From: JBGFRR01 sp041695045
GTDB taxonomy: Bacteria > Bacteroidota > Ignavibacteria > UBA10030
DNA length: 64,000 bases
Assembly: GCA_041695045.1 (NCBI GenBank)
Contig: JBGFRR010000063.1
Span: 1 to 64,000, forward strand
Direction: 5' to 3'
Below, piece by piece: positions 26,693 to 35,211 of this stretch (positions are counted from its first letter, which is position 1; every line of letters begins with the position of its first letter). The notes beneath the pieces are model-generated. The model saw only the letters and a list, made by a program, of their open reading frames with translations, was not told the DNA's origin and did no database searches. Both the position numbers and the translations under genes were made by a program.

Positions 26693-27784
26693 TCAATCTC
26701 CGAACGACGTTCCGACAGCGCGCGCGGCAAACACCAACTGCGAGTCGGGCGGGACTGTGCGGAGTTTCATGATCGCTTGTTTGACCGGAACGGCAACAAC
26801 ATCGGAGCCGCGCAGGCTGACCATGTGCCCGAACTTTCCTTCGGAGGCGATCTCGACAGCCATGGTGCCGAACTTTGTCGCGAGAATCCGGTCGAACGGC
26901 GTTGGACTTCCGCCGCGCTGCAAATGACCGAGCACGGTCACGCGTGTCTCAAGCCCGGTGTTTTCCGTGATCTGCTTTGCCACGTACTCACCAATGCCGC
27001 CTAGACGCAATGGGTCGGTGCGCTTCGCATCTTTTTCCTTCACCACGAGATCCTCGCCGGCCGGTTTTGCTCCTTCCGCAACGCAAACGATGCTGAAACG
27101 CTTCCCGTGTTTGCCCCGCTCTGAAACCGCCTTATAGACTTTCTCCCACACGAACGGAATTTCAGGAATCAAAACCATATCGGCGCCGCCGGCCAATCCG
27201 GCCCCCAGCGCGATCCAACCCGCATACCGCCCCATCACCTCCACCACCATCACCCGATGATGGGCGGATGCGGTCGTGTGCAAGCGATCGATCGCTTCGG
27301 TTGCCACTGCAAGAGCGGAATCGTAGCCGAACGTTTGATCGGTGGAGGAAAGGTCGTTGTCGATCGTCTTCGGCACACCGACGAAATTCAGCCCCAGGCC
27401 GGTGAAGCGATCGACGATATGCATCGTTCCGTCGCCCCCAATGGCAACCATCGCATCAAGCTCCCATTCCCGGTAATTCCGGATGGCTTGCTCCGAAAGG
27501 TCGCGCGTCTCGATACCGTTCTCCGTCTGCACGGGGAACCGGAATGGGTCGCCTTTGTTCGACGTTCCGAGAATCGTGCCGCCGATGTTGAGGATGCCGG
27601 CAACGTCCTTCGGCGTGAGCTCGTGCATTCGCCCCTCTACCAACCCCTCGAAGCCGTCTTCGACGCCGATGACCTTCGTGCCGAAGTACATCATGGCGGG
27701 CTTGGCAACGCTCCGGATGACGGCGTTGAGTCCCGGACAATCACCGCCGCCGGTCAGGATTCCAATGCGCTTGAGTGTTTTCAT
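26693..27784 (-). CDS. pfkA: 6-phosphofructokinase (PfkA family)
   Basis: Phosphorylates fructose 6-phosphate in glycolysis. The 363 aa include ILTGGGDCPGLNAVIR, AIGGDGTMHIVDRF, GVPKTIDNDLSSTDQTFGYDSA and EVMGRYAGWIALGAGLAGGADMVLIPE. Gly in GGDG (E. coli position 104) predicts ATP rather than PPi as donor. Lys in PKTIDND (position 124) is the residue seen in PPi-dependent and some long-chain ATP enzymes, so the donor should be called with care. GGAGGGGG lies before the ATG. The MDR gene follows with no gap. Confidence 0.93.
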   Translation of the reverse strand: MKTLKRIGILTGGGDCPGLNAVIRSVAKPAMMYFGTKVIGVEDGFEGLVEGRMHELTPKDVAGILNIGGTILGTSNKGDPFRFPVQTENGIETRDLSEQAIRNYREWELDAMVAIGGDGTMHIVDRFTGLGLNFVGVPKTIDNDLSSTDQTFGYDSALAVATEAIDRLHTTASAHHRVMVVEVMGRYAGWIALGAGLAGGADMVLIPEIPFVWEKVYKAVSERGKHGKRFSIVCVAEGAKPAGEDLVVKEKDAKRTDPLRLGGIGEYVAKQITENTGLETRVTVLGHLQRGGSPTPFDRILATKFGTMAVEIASEGKFGHMVSLRGSDVVAVPVKQAIMKLRTVPPDSQLVFAARAVGTSFGD

Positions 27785-27949
27785 TTCGACCCCCTCCAGA
27801 ATGTGAGCGAAGTGCTGTGGGACATGCGTTTAGCCTTAGCTCTTCGTGAGTGGTGAGTAGATATGGGTGTTTGGTCGTTCATTCTGCAGACTGTACGTTG
27901 TGAGGGAGTCTCCCGAACAGCGTTGCGCGGCTCATCGTATCTCTGTGTT

Positions 27950-30900
27950 TCATCTCGTTTCTGTGCTTTGCGGCCGTTCGATCCACTCTCGATTGCGGAT
28001 ACGGCACGCTGTTGAGAAGTCGCACCACGTGCAGGCGTACTTCACCCTCTCTTCTGTCGTGAGCGGAAAACGGCCGGCAACGATACCCTCAAGCGAATGC
28101 TGTAAGCTCCCGATGGCTTGATCGATTTCCCTTCGGAACTCTTCGTCGGTCGGTCGCTTCCCCCGTTTCTTCTCGGGAACGAGCAGAGCGGGCGCCGATT
28201 CGGAAACGAGCCAATCTTTTTCCGTTACGGATTCCCTCAGTTGGAGAAAAACTCCAGCGCCCGCCTTCATCGGTTTACCCGCGTGAGCAGTCAGGATTGC
28301 TTCCATTGCCGCAAGATATACTGCAAGTTGAACGCTGATGCTGAGCTCGCGCTCTTTGGCATTTGGCAACCTTCCGGTCTTGTAATCAATAATCGCAAAC
28401 CTCTCTCCGGCGACGTCGATGCGGTCAACCTTTCCACGGAGCCGCACACCGCCGAGTGAGATCGGATCGGGACAGGGAAGCAGAGGATCTGATTCGACCG
28501 TTAGGCCGGTTCCGCGGCCGAAGCTCACTTCAAAATATCGGGGTACCGCTTCCACTTCGCGTTGTCGCTCAAACTCGAGAAACGAGTGAAGAATACCGGG
28601 TGTGGTCGATGAGCCGAGGAGTTGTTCGCGGTCGAATTCCCAGAACACATCATGGATTTCTACCTCTTCAAGTCTGCGCCGAACAATTGCCGTCAGTCGT
28701 TCCACGGCATCACGAAACTCACGGTCGGAGCAGTCTCTCAACCTCGGCAGCTTGTTTGTCCGCCGCTCATCGAAGAATTCAAACAATGCGCCGTGGAGAA
28801 TGTGTCCTTTCTCAAGCGGGGAGAGTCCTTCCTCGACCTCCGGCACTACTCCAAGTCTCAACACACGTTGCGCGAAGAATTGAAACGGACAGAGCGCGTA
28901 CGCCTCAAGTTGGCTCACGGAATACACGCGTTCCTTCCATTGACCGAGCGAGCGCTTGGCCTCCTCGGCAATCGATGCGAGAATGTCTCCTTCATACTCC
29001 GGCAACGCATGAGTGAGCCATCGGCTTCGCTCTACGTGTCGCACATGGTCAATGAACGAGAAGTCATCAGCCAGCGAACGCTCCTGCAAGCCTTGTGTCG
29101 GTTCTTGACCGTAGAGATGAAGCGCCTCGTTGCGGGAGAGAACCCATCGCGTGGTTCCCTCGTGCTCATCAACCGTCCGGTGTTCGGTTTGAAGCGTCTG
29201 CAACAGGGCGTCGATCAATGTCGAGCGAACCAACTCGATTTCGCCATCACGCTGCGGATAGGTGAGGAACACATGGCGGGAATGATTTCGCACGGCTTGA
29301 TAGAACAGATAGCGGTTCTCAACAAGATGATACCGCTCCTGCCGCAACTGCCGCGGCTTGCTGAGGAAGATTTCTGGCTGATACGGCAGGGGAAATTCGC
29401 CGTCAACGAGGCCCGACACAAACATCACGTCGAAGTCGATTCCCCGCGTTTCTTCGATGGTCGTTACGAGCACGCCATAGCCCGCGCGCTGCCGGATGTT
29501 GTAGCGCGCGTGCTGGATAGCCGTGCGGAGCCGTTCAACGTACACGTCGATCGAGAGCGCATTGGATTCAGCGCCCTGAATCTGGAGGATCTGCACGACC
29601 TCGTCGACGACCTCCCGGAAACGTTCGAGCGCCCGGAGGTCTCGCTCCAACGCTTCCGCATTCGAACTGCCCGCGTGCAGGGCGAAGAGGCGGTCGAGCG
29701 TATGAAGCCGTTCGAGGAGCGCGAGAAGCTCACGCCGAAACGCCGGCGGCGCGAGAGGCTCCGCAAGCGGACGCAGCAACTCTTGAAGCCATCGCACATC
29801 GACTTTGGCTTTGCGGTACTGGACAAGCGATCGCTCGATACTTGCCTCATCAAGCTCGTCATGCGGAGAGCGAAGCGCATCCTCCGTCGCATGAATGCGG
29901 CGTTCGATCACTTCCACCCACCGGTCTGCGCTGAAGGAAAGTTTCAGCTCGCTTGCGACCGTGATCAGATTTGCAATATCGATGGCTTCGTCGCCATCGC
30001 CAAAGCTGCAGTATGGCGATGACAGTGCGCGGATGACGTCTTTTCGGCGGAAGTTGTTCCTCGCAACGTCGACCAGTGCCATGATCCCGATAACGAGCGG
30101 CGACTGCGCGAGAACGTAGCGGTCGGTGATGTTGACCGGCACGCCGTACTCCGCAAAGAGTTCGCGAACAAGCGGCGTGTATGTATCGGACTGATACGTG
30201 GCGACGCAGATTTTGCTGGTATCGTGGCCGGGGTGGTCGATGAGCCATCGCTTGATTGTCCGGACAATCGCTCGAACTTCTTCCCCGCGATCACGACACG
30301 CGAGCACCGTCATGCGGTCGCGGTAATCACGGGATTGCGGCGACGGCTGAAACAGATTGCGGGCGAGATGGACGCCAAAATCCTTATCGCCGGGAGGCTT
30401 CAGCGTTAGCATTTCAACAAGCGGGTCGGGGTGTTCGATTTTCGAGAAGCCCATCTCAAGCAACGCCTGATAGCTCTCTTCAAGATGGCCGAACACTTCC
30501 CGGTTTCCTTCGAAATAATCGAACGAGATGAGCGTTGTCAACGATCGAACTCCTGAGACAGCGTTGAGCATGACACGCTCAGGCTGAGAGAATTCATCGA
30601 AGCCGTTGACAATCAGGACGTTCGCTTGAGGGAACCCCGTGCGGATCCACCGCTCACCATTATTGGAGGCGAGCGCAGCATTGAGCTCTTGGTACACCCC
30701 ACCGAGGTCAATGAACCGGTCATCTAACTTTTGTTCGTAGCGCTCATAGATGGCGGCGACGTCGGCTAATTTCGAGCGCTCACCGCCTTCGATCAACCCT
30801 TTGCGTTCAAGCTCCTGCAATTCCTCAACGAGGTCACGCTGATAGACGCCGCTCTCTTTCAGCGTCGTGATAACTCTGATGACGCGTTCAAGCGTGCCGG

Positions 30901-31258
30901 GTGGAATTCTTCCCCTGCGCCTGCTGAGTGAAAAGTATGCGAGCTTCCCTTCGTCCAGCAGTTCGCGGACGGCATCTTCGAAAAGAATTGCCTGAATGGA
31001 AGGACTCAGGTCTGCGCGCGGTGGACACGCGTGCCGGTGGAGCGCGCGGGCGAATCGCTCAAGCGTAAACAATTGGAGTCCTGCCGATACTTGTGCGGGT
31101 AGGGCTGCGACAAGACTGCGTTGAAGCTCGCGGATTTTTCTATTCGTCGGGACGATGATGATCAAGGAGGAGGGGTCGCTCTGCTCTACGTTGTGCCGAA
31201 CGAACGAGCGCAACCCATCCGCAGAACCCGTGAAGTTGCGTATGAGATAGGTCAGCAT
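27950..31258 (-). CDS. addB: AddB-like PD-(D/E)XK nuclease with degenerate helicase domain
   Basis: Predicted partner of the AddA-like protein in double-strand-break end resection; 1102 aa. The N-terminal helicase-like part starts LIIIVPTNRKIRELQRSL and has no recognisable GKT Walker A. The C-terminal nuclease has LRGKVDRIDVAGERFAIIDYKTGRLP. Cysteines frame it (LEAYALCPFQFFAQRVL, then KYACTWCDFSTACR), the Fe-S pattern known from AddB. The frame is open up to 31402, but that part overlaps rmuC; the ATG at 31258 with MLTYLIRNFTG is better. rmuC lies 58 bp upstream. Confidence 0.83.
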   Translation of the reverse strand: MLTYLIRNFTGSADGLRSFVRHNVEQSDPSSLIIIVPTNRKIRELQRSLVAALPAQVSAGLQLFTLERFARALHRHACPPRADLSPSIQAILFEDAVRELLDEGKLAYFSLSRRRGRIPPGTLERVIRVITTLKESGVYQRDLVEELQELERKGLIEGGERSKLADVAAIYERYEQKLDDRFIDLGGVYQELNAALASNNGERWIRTGFPQANVLIVNGFDEFSQPERVMLNAVSGVRSLTTLISFDYFEGNREVFGHLEESYQALLEMGFSKIEHPDPLVEMLTLKPPGDKDFGVHLARNLFQPSPQSRDYRDRMTVLACRDRGEEVRAIVRTIKRWLIDHPGHDTSKICVATYQSDTYTPLVRELFAEYGVPVNITDRYVLAQSPLVIGIMALVDVARNNFRRKDVIRALSSPYCSFGDGDEAIDIANLITVASELKLSFSADRWVEVIERRIHATEDALRSPHDELDEASIERSLVQYRKAKVDVRWLQELLRPLAEPLAPPAFRRELLALLERLHTLDRLFALHAGSSNAEALERDLRALERFREVVDEVVQILQIQGAESNALSIDVYVERLRTAIQHARYNIRQRAGYGVLVTTIEETRGIDFDVMFVSGLVDGEFPLPYQPEIFLSKPRQLRQERYHLVENRYLFYQAVRNHSRHVFLTYPQRDGEIELVRSTLIDALLQTLQTEHRTVDEHEGTTRWVLSRNEALHLYGQEPTQGLQERSLADDFSFIDHVRHVERSRWLTHALPEYEGDILASIAEEAKRSLGQWKERVYSVSQLEAYALCPFQFFAQRVLRLGVVPEVEEGLSPLEKGHILHGALFEFFDERRTNKLPRLRDCSDREFRDAVERLTAIVRRRLEEVEIHDVFWEFDREQLLGSSTTPGILHSFLEFERQREVEAVPRYFEVSFGRGTGLTVESDPLLPCPDPISLGGVRLRGKVDRIDVAGERFAIIDYKTGRLPNAKERELSISVQLAVYLAAMEAILTAHAGKPMKAGAGVFLQLRESVTEKDWLVSESAPALLVPEKKRGKRPTDEEFRREIDQAIGSLQHSLEGIVAGRFPLTTEERVKYACTWCDFSTACRIRNREWIERPQSTETR

Positions 31259-31280
31259 GATGTTTGATGGGATGCTGCCG

Positions 31281-31305
31281 TCCCGTCCACCAGAGGCGGA
31301 CGGGA
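31281..31305. repeat. palindrome between rmuC and addB
   Basis: TCCCGTCC (31281-31288) pairs with GGACGGGA (31298-31305) around a 9-nt loop. It belongs to the loose group of CCCG-type mini-palindromes in this window. There is no T-tract on either side. Confidence 0.6.
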
Positions 31306-31316
31306 TGGGATGCCGT

Positions 31317-32426
31317 TTAGCGGGATGAGAAGGCGTCGAGTTGAGACCGGTCATTCCCTTCCGGCAACGTTTGGACGCTCTTGAGACGCTCGCTAAACGC
31401 ACTCAACTGCTTGTCGGCCTTGTCGTAGTTGCTTTTTGCGTTTGAGAGTTGTGTGCCGAGCGTTTCGAAGATGCCCATGAATTTCTCTAACTCCGTGTTC
31501 AACCGCGCGAGGTTCTGGTAGATTTCCTTCGCGCTCCTCTCGATTTGCAAGCCCTTCAAACCGAGAGCAATGACCCGCAGGTGGGCATAAAAGCTGTTCG
31601 GGGAGACCGGCACAACGCGCTTGCTCGCGGCGTAGCCGTAGAGGCCGTTCTCATGGCCGAACGCATCGTCCTTGATGATAGTCTCGTAATAGATATTTTC
31701 GGCCGGAATGTACATCAGCGCGAAATCGAATGTTCCTTCATCCGGCACAATGTATTTCTGAGCGATGGCGTCGACATGTTTCTTCACGTCTGCAACGAAG
31801 GCACGCTGCGCAACCCTACGCTCCTGGTCGGATTTCGCATCGACCATCTTCCGAAAATTTTCGAGAGGGAACTTTGAATCCACCGGCACCTTCCCTCCCG
31901 CCGTGTTGATCACGGCATCGACGGTTTGGCCGTTCTTGAACGTGAACTGCATCTCAAACGCGTTCGCCGGAAGAACTTGCTTCAGCAGGTCTTCGAGCAA
32001 GAGTTCGCCAAGCCCACCGCGCAGTTTTGGTGCGCGCAGCATCTCCTCCAACTTCGAGACACTCTGGCCAAGCTCTTTGATTTCTTGCGTCGCCTGACCC
32101 AGCTCGCCGAGTTTGTTCTGGACATCCTGAATAACCTTCGCCGCAGTATCCAACCGCGTTCCCACTTGACCGGTTTGATTCGTAACGACCGACAACTGCT
32201 GATGCACGGCGTCGCGTGTATCCCTGAGCGCGTCATTGATTGCCGTGATCGTGTTCGTCAGATTCTGATGAACCTCGGCGCGCATAGCCTCTACTTGCTG
32301 CTGGATGAGCAGAGCGAACTGGCTCGGGTCTACCGCGGACGTGCTCTGCTTGCGCAACAACAGCGCAATGACCGCGGCCTTCAAAACAACGATGAAAACA
32401 ATCAAGATGATCGTGAGGATATCCAT
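31317..32426 (-). CDS. rmuC: DNA recombination protein RmuC homologue
   Basis: A membrane-anchored protein linked to limiting inversions and to DNA processing. The 369 aa start with one transmembrane segment (MDILTIILIVFIVVLKAAVIALLL). A coiled-coil region follows (about 45-150: VHQNLTNTITAINDALRDTRDAVHQQ). The RmuC core then has LRGGLGELLLEDLLKQVLPANAFEMQFTFKNGQTVDAVI, PVDSKFPLENF and FALMYIPAENIYYE. It lies 58 bp upstream of the AddB-like gene, placing two DNA-repair genes together. Confidence 0.92.
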   Translation of the reverse strand: MDILTIILIVFIVVLKAAVIALLLRKQSTSAVDPSQFALLIQQQVEAMRAEVHQNLTNTITAINDALRDTRDAVHQQLSVVTNQTGQVGTRLDTAAKVIQDVQNKLGELGQATQEIKELGQSVSKLEEMLRAPKLRGGLGELLLEDLLKQVLPANAFEMQFTFKNGQTVDAVINTAGGKVPVDSKFPLENFRKMVDAKSDQERRVAQRAFVADVKKHVDAIAQKYIVPDEGTFDFALMYIPAENIYYETIIKDDAFGHENGLYGYAASKRVVPVSPNSFYAHLRVIALGLKGLQIERSAKEIYQNLARLNTELEKFMGIFETLGTQLSNAKSNYDKADKQLSAFSERLKSVQTLPEGNDRSQLDAFSSR

Positions 32427-32516
32427 AGTGTAGTTGAGACAGAAAGATTACGGAACGAACATAGGGCGACGGAAAACTGTTTTGTGCTCTCAGAACGCTG
32501 CGTGGTTCAAGGGCGC

Positions 32517-32556
32517 AATCTGTGAATATCAGCGTAATCTGTGGTTATCGTTTTTC
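32517..32556. repeat. short dispersed repeat (AATCTGTGAAT...TGTGGTTA)
   Basis: The pattern AATCTGTGAAT-N12-TGTGGTTATCG-TTTTTC recurs at 23540-23586. There the middle is a 19-bp palindrome instead. It sits between tdh and rmuC. Confidence 0.55.
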
Positions 32557-32568
32557 AAGAAAACGAAT

Positions 32569-33597
32569 TCAATCCCGGACACCGTACCGACGTTTGACGG
32601 CAGGAATCAAGTACTCCTCGAACGAACGACGGAAATCGTACTTCGGCTTCCATCCCCACTCCGTGCCGGCGAGCGAGTCGTCAACATCGGCAGGCCAGCT
32701 ATCGACGATGGCCTGTCGGCGCGGGTCGGGGCGAAATTCGACCTTCATGCCGGGAAATGCAGGCTTGATGATATCCAAAAAATCTTTCGCCATCACGCTG
32801 AACGCGCGAATGTTATAGACAAGCTGCGTGAGGTTCTCCGCCGGAGCCGACTCAAGTACGAGCAATGCGTCGATTGCATCGGGCATGGTCATGAAAGGAA
32901 GTGTCGCTGTCTCAGGCACGAAGCATTCGTAGGGAATTCCCTGCGCGGCGTGATGAAGCATCTCCGGACCATAGTCGCTTGTGCCACCTGTCGGAAGCGT
33001 CTCGGCGCTGATAAGCCCCGGAAAGCGAAGCGCGCGGAAATCCACCTGACCGCCCAACGGCTGAGGATCAATCTGTCGGTAGTATGAGGTGTAATACAAC
33101 CCCAGTTGTTCACAGTACCGCTTGTTGATGCCGTACATCGTACGGGGATTCAAGTGCTCGGTTTCTTTCACCTTGCCGGTTTTCATTTTCGCTTCAAGAC
33201 TCGTAAAACCATAGACGGCAATTGAGCTGGGAAAGAGGAACTTCACCCGTTCGCCCGTTGCGCGTGCCTGCCGTGTTGCAAGCTCAAGAAGGTTGAGCGT
33301 CCCATCGACATTGACCCGATGGCCGAGCACTGGTTCCCGCTCCGCCTTGGTGGAGAGTATGGCGGCAAGATGATAGATGGTATTGAAATCGTAGAATGCC
33401 GCCAAGCGATCGATGAGCACAGTGTCGAGAACATCGCCGACGATTGCCTCGTGGCACTGCGACCTCAGCGCTTTTTCGATGGGATGAACATCAAGCGCGA
33501 TAATACGGAGGTCTGAGTTCTTTTGCTTCAGCCGGGAAATCAGGCCGTGGCCGATTTCTCCGTTTGCGCCGGTGACAAGCACCGCTTTTGTGAACAT
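32569..33597 (-). CDS. tdh: L-threonine 3-dehydrogenase, SDR (epimerase-like) type
   Basis: Oxidises L-threonine to 2-amino-3-oxobutyrate with NAD+. The 342-aa product has the Rossmann motif VTGANGEIGHGL (about 8-19), VNVDGTLNLLELA, the catalytic Ser region FPSSIAVYG and Tyr/Lys in TMYGINKRYCEQLG. GGTSDYGPEMLHHAAQG and LPFMTMPDAIDALLVL are typical of the short-chain threonine dehydrogenases. The ATG at 33597 gives MFTKAVLVTGANG; the open frame continues upstream without similarity. The enzyme for the next step, kbl, is the adjacent upstream gene. Confidence 0.9.
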   Translation of the reverse strand: MFTKAVLVTGANGEIGHGLISRLKQKNSDLRIIALDVHPIEKALRSQCHEAIVGDVLDTVLIDRLAAFYDFNTIYHLAAILSTKAEREPVLGHRVNVDGTLNLLELATRQARATGERVKFLFPSSIAVYGFTSLEAKMKTGKVKETEHLNPRTMYGINKRYCEQLGLYYTSYYRQIDPQPLGGQVDFRALRFPGLISAETLPTGGTSDYGPEMLHHAAQGIPYECFVPETATLPFMTMPDAIDALLVLESAPAENLTQLVYNIRAFSVMAKDFLDIIKPAFPGMKVEFRPDPRRQAIVDSWPADVDDSLAGTEWGWKPKYDFRRSFEEYLIPAVKRRYGVRD

Positions 33598-33710
33598 AGA
33601 TTTGTTTGACTGTCCTGAGTGATTGCCACGAGCTTCCTTGCCTGCCGGAGTTCCATGAACGTAGGCGGGAGGTCGTGGAGAGGAGATATGTACAATCAAG
33701 AGCTTTAACC

Positions 33711-33778
33711 CTCAGTAACATTGAGGGGGTTAAAACCCCTCATTGTCTTCTACTTTTCGCCCACGAGCTGAAGCTCGT
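33711..33778. repeat. cluster of small palindromes between kbl and tdh
   Basis: ACCCTCA-GTAACA-TTGAGGG, GAGGGG-GTTAAAA-CCCCTC and ACGAGCT-GA-AGCTCGT lie one after another. No gene is visible between 33598 and 33935; the remainder is the MITE-like element. Confidence 0.6.
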
Positions 33779-33794
33779 AGCAAGAGCCTCTAAG

Positions 33795-33925
33795 AGGTTG
33801 AAAAAGCCAAAATCGTGGCCCGCGAAAGACGCGAAACACGCTAATATGTTTTCTTTTCGCGTTGATTCGCGCCTGCCTGCAGCAGGCAGGTGTTTAGCGG
33901 GCAATTGAAATCGTTTTTCAACCTG
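33795..33925. mobile_element. candidate MITE-like element, 131 bp, with CTAAG direct flanks
   Basis: The ends are inverted repeats: AGGTTGAAAAA at the left and TTTTTCAACCT at the right, with a second shared block GCCCGC/GCGGGC further in. CTAAG occurs just outside both ends (33790-33794 and 33926-33930), consistent with a 5-bp target duplication. Inside are GCGAAAGACGCGAA/TTCGCGTTGATTCGCG arms and the palindrome CCTGCCTGCAGCAGGCAGG (33872-33890). There is no coding capacity. Confidence 0.5.
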
Positions 33926-33935
33926 CTAAGCCAAT

Positions 33936-35150
33936 TTAGATGACTCTCATCCGCTTACCAACTTTTCCAAACGCGTTCAGCGCACGGCTGAGATCTTTCC
34001 GCGTGTGTGCTGCGGAGATTTGCACCCGAAGCCGCGCCTCACCTTTCGGTACAACCGGATACCACAAGCCTTTGACGTAGACGCCGGCCTTCAACAGCCG
34101 TGCGCTCATCTCCTGAGCGATCGCGGCCTCACCCAACATAACCGGCACAATGGGATGGGTTCCCTCGACGATCCTGAACCCTAACTCGCGAATCGATGTT
34201 CGGAAGAAGCGTGTATTCTCATGCAACCGCTTGACAATCGAGCGGTCTTTCATCAAGAGATCGAACGCCGCACTCGTTGCTGTGACGACTGACGGAGGAA
34301 GAGAATTGGAAAACACGTACGTGCGCGCTTTCTGTCGGAGATACTCAATCAATGCTCTCGACCCGCTGATGTAGCCACCTGCCGCGCCGCCGATGGCCTT
34401 GCCGAGCGTACCCACGAGCGCATCGATCTTGCCGAGCACACCCTGTTCCTCCGCTACGCCGCGCCCGGTTTTCCCCACGACACCAATGCCGTGTGCGTCG
34501 TCCACAAACAGCAGCGCGTGGTAACGCTGTGCCAGTTCAACGAGCTTCGCCAGAGGCGCTTGGTCCCCCTCCATGCTGAATACGCCGTCGGTCGCGATGA
34601 TCCTCAGACGATAGTCTTTCTTCGAATCCTCTTCCAGCAGTCGCTCGAGATGCGCCGCGTCGTTGTGCTCATAGATTCTCTTATCGGTCACTTCCGGTCG
34701 GCACAGGCGCTGACCGTCGATGATGCTCGCGTGATTCAGCCGGTCGCTATAGATCACATCCCGGTACGATTCCATGCCGAGTTTTTCGTTCGTCAGCGCC
34801 TGGAAGAACCCGATGTTGGCCGCAAACGTCGATGAAAAGAGAATCGTGTCGTCGGTCTTCAGGAATTTTGAAATCTTCTTTTCTAACTCGCGATGAATCG
34901 TTTGTGTGCCGCAGAGGAACCGCGCCGAAGCCACGCCGTAGCCATAGCGCTTGATGCCCGCAATAGCCGCTGCACGAACCTTCGGGTGATTGGACATTCC
35001 GAGGTAATTATTGGAGGCCAGCATGACGACCTTTTTGCCGCCGACCTTGACAACGCCGTCCTGCGGCGATTGAAGCTCCGTTTCGTACTTGTAAGTTTGC
35101 GATCGTTCCAGCCGAGCGAGTTCGGATGAAAGCAGTTCCTTGAAAGTCAT
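33936..35150 (-). CDS. kbl: 2-amino-3-ketobutyrate CoA ligase (glycine C-acetyltransferase)
   Basis: A PLP enzyme that cleaves 2-amino-3-oxobutyrate with CoA to glycine and acetyl-CoA. The 404 aa contain VVMLASNNYLGMSNHPKVRAAA, GYGVASARFLCGTQTIH, LLFVDDAHGIGVVG and the lysine motif GTLGKAIGGAAGGYISG. The alpha-oxoamine synthase family also includes BioF, but the neighbouring tdh gene argues for threonine breakdown. The gap to tdh is 338 bp and is occupied by repeats. Confidence 0.92.
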   Translation of the reverse strand: MTFKELLSSELARLERSQTYKYETELQSPQDGVVKVGGKKVVMLASNNYLGMSNHPKVRAAAIAGIKRYGYGVASARFLCGTQTIHRELEKKISKFLKTDDTILFSSTFAANIGFFQALTNEKLGMESYRDVIYSDRLNHASIIDGQRLCRPEVTDKRIYEHNDAAHLERLLEEDSKKDYRLRIIATDGVFSMEGDQAPLAKLVELAQRYHALLFVDDAHGIGVVGKTGRGVAEEQGVLGKIDALVGTLGKAIGGAAGGYISGSRALIEYLRQKARTYVFSNSLPPSVVTATSAAFDLLMKDRSIVKRLHENTRFFRTSIRELGFRIVEGTHPIVPVMLGEAAIAQEMSARLLKAGVYVKGLWYPVVPKGEARLRVQISAAHTRKDLSRALNAFGKVGKRMRVI

Positions 35151-35211
35151 CGTAGGAAAATTGATTAGGTGGTCAACAAAGGGAAAGAGCGAGTGATGTT
35201 CTTGTTATGTC

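Noticed and set aside
25724..27004. A 426-aa + strand frame
   Set aside because: It crosses the quinone reductase and pfkA genes in antisense and has no recognisable domain.
28622..30022. A 466-aa open frame on the + strand
   Set aside because: It is the shadow of the AddB-like gene; no family motifs, while the - strand frame has clear nuclease motifs.
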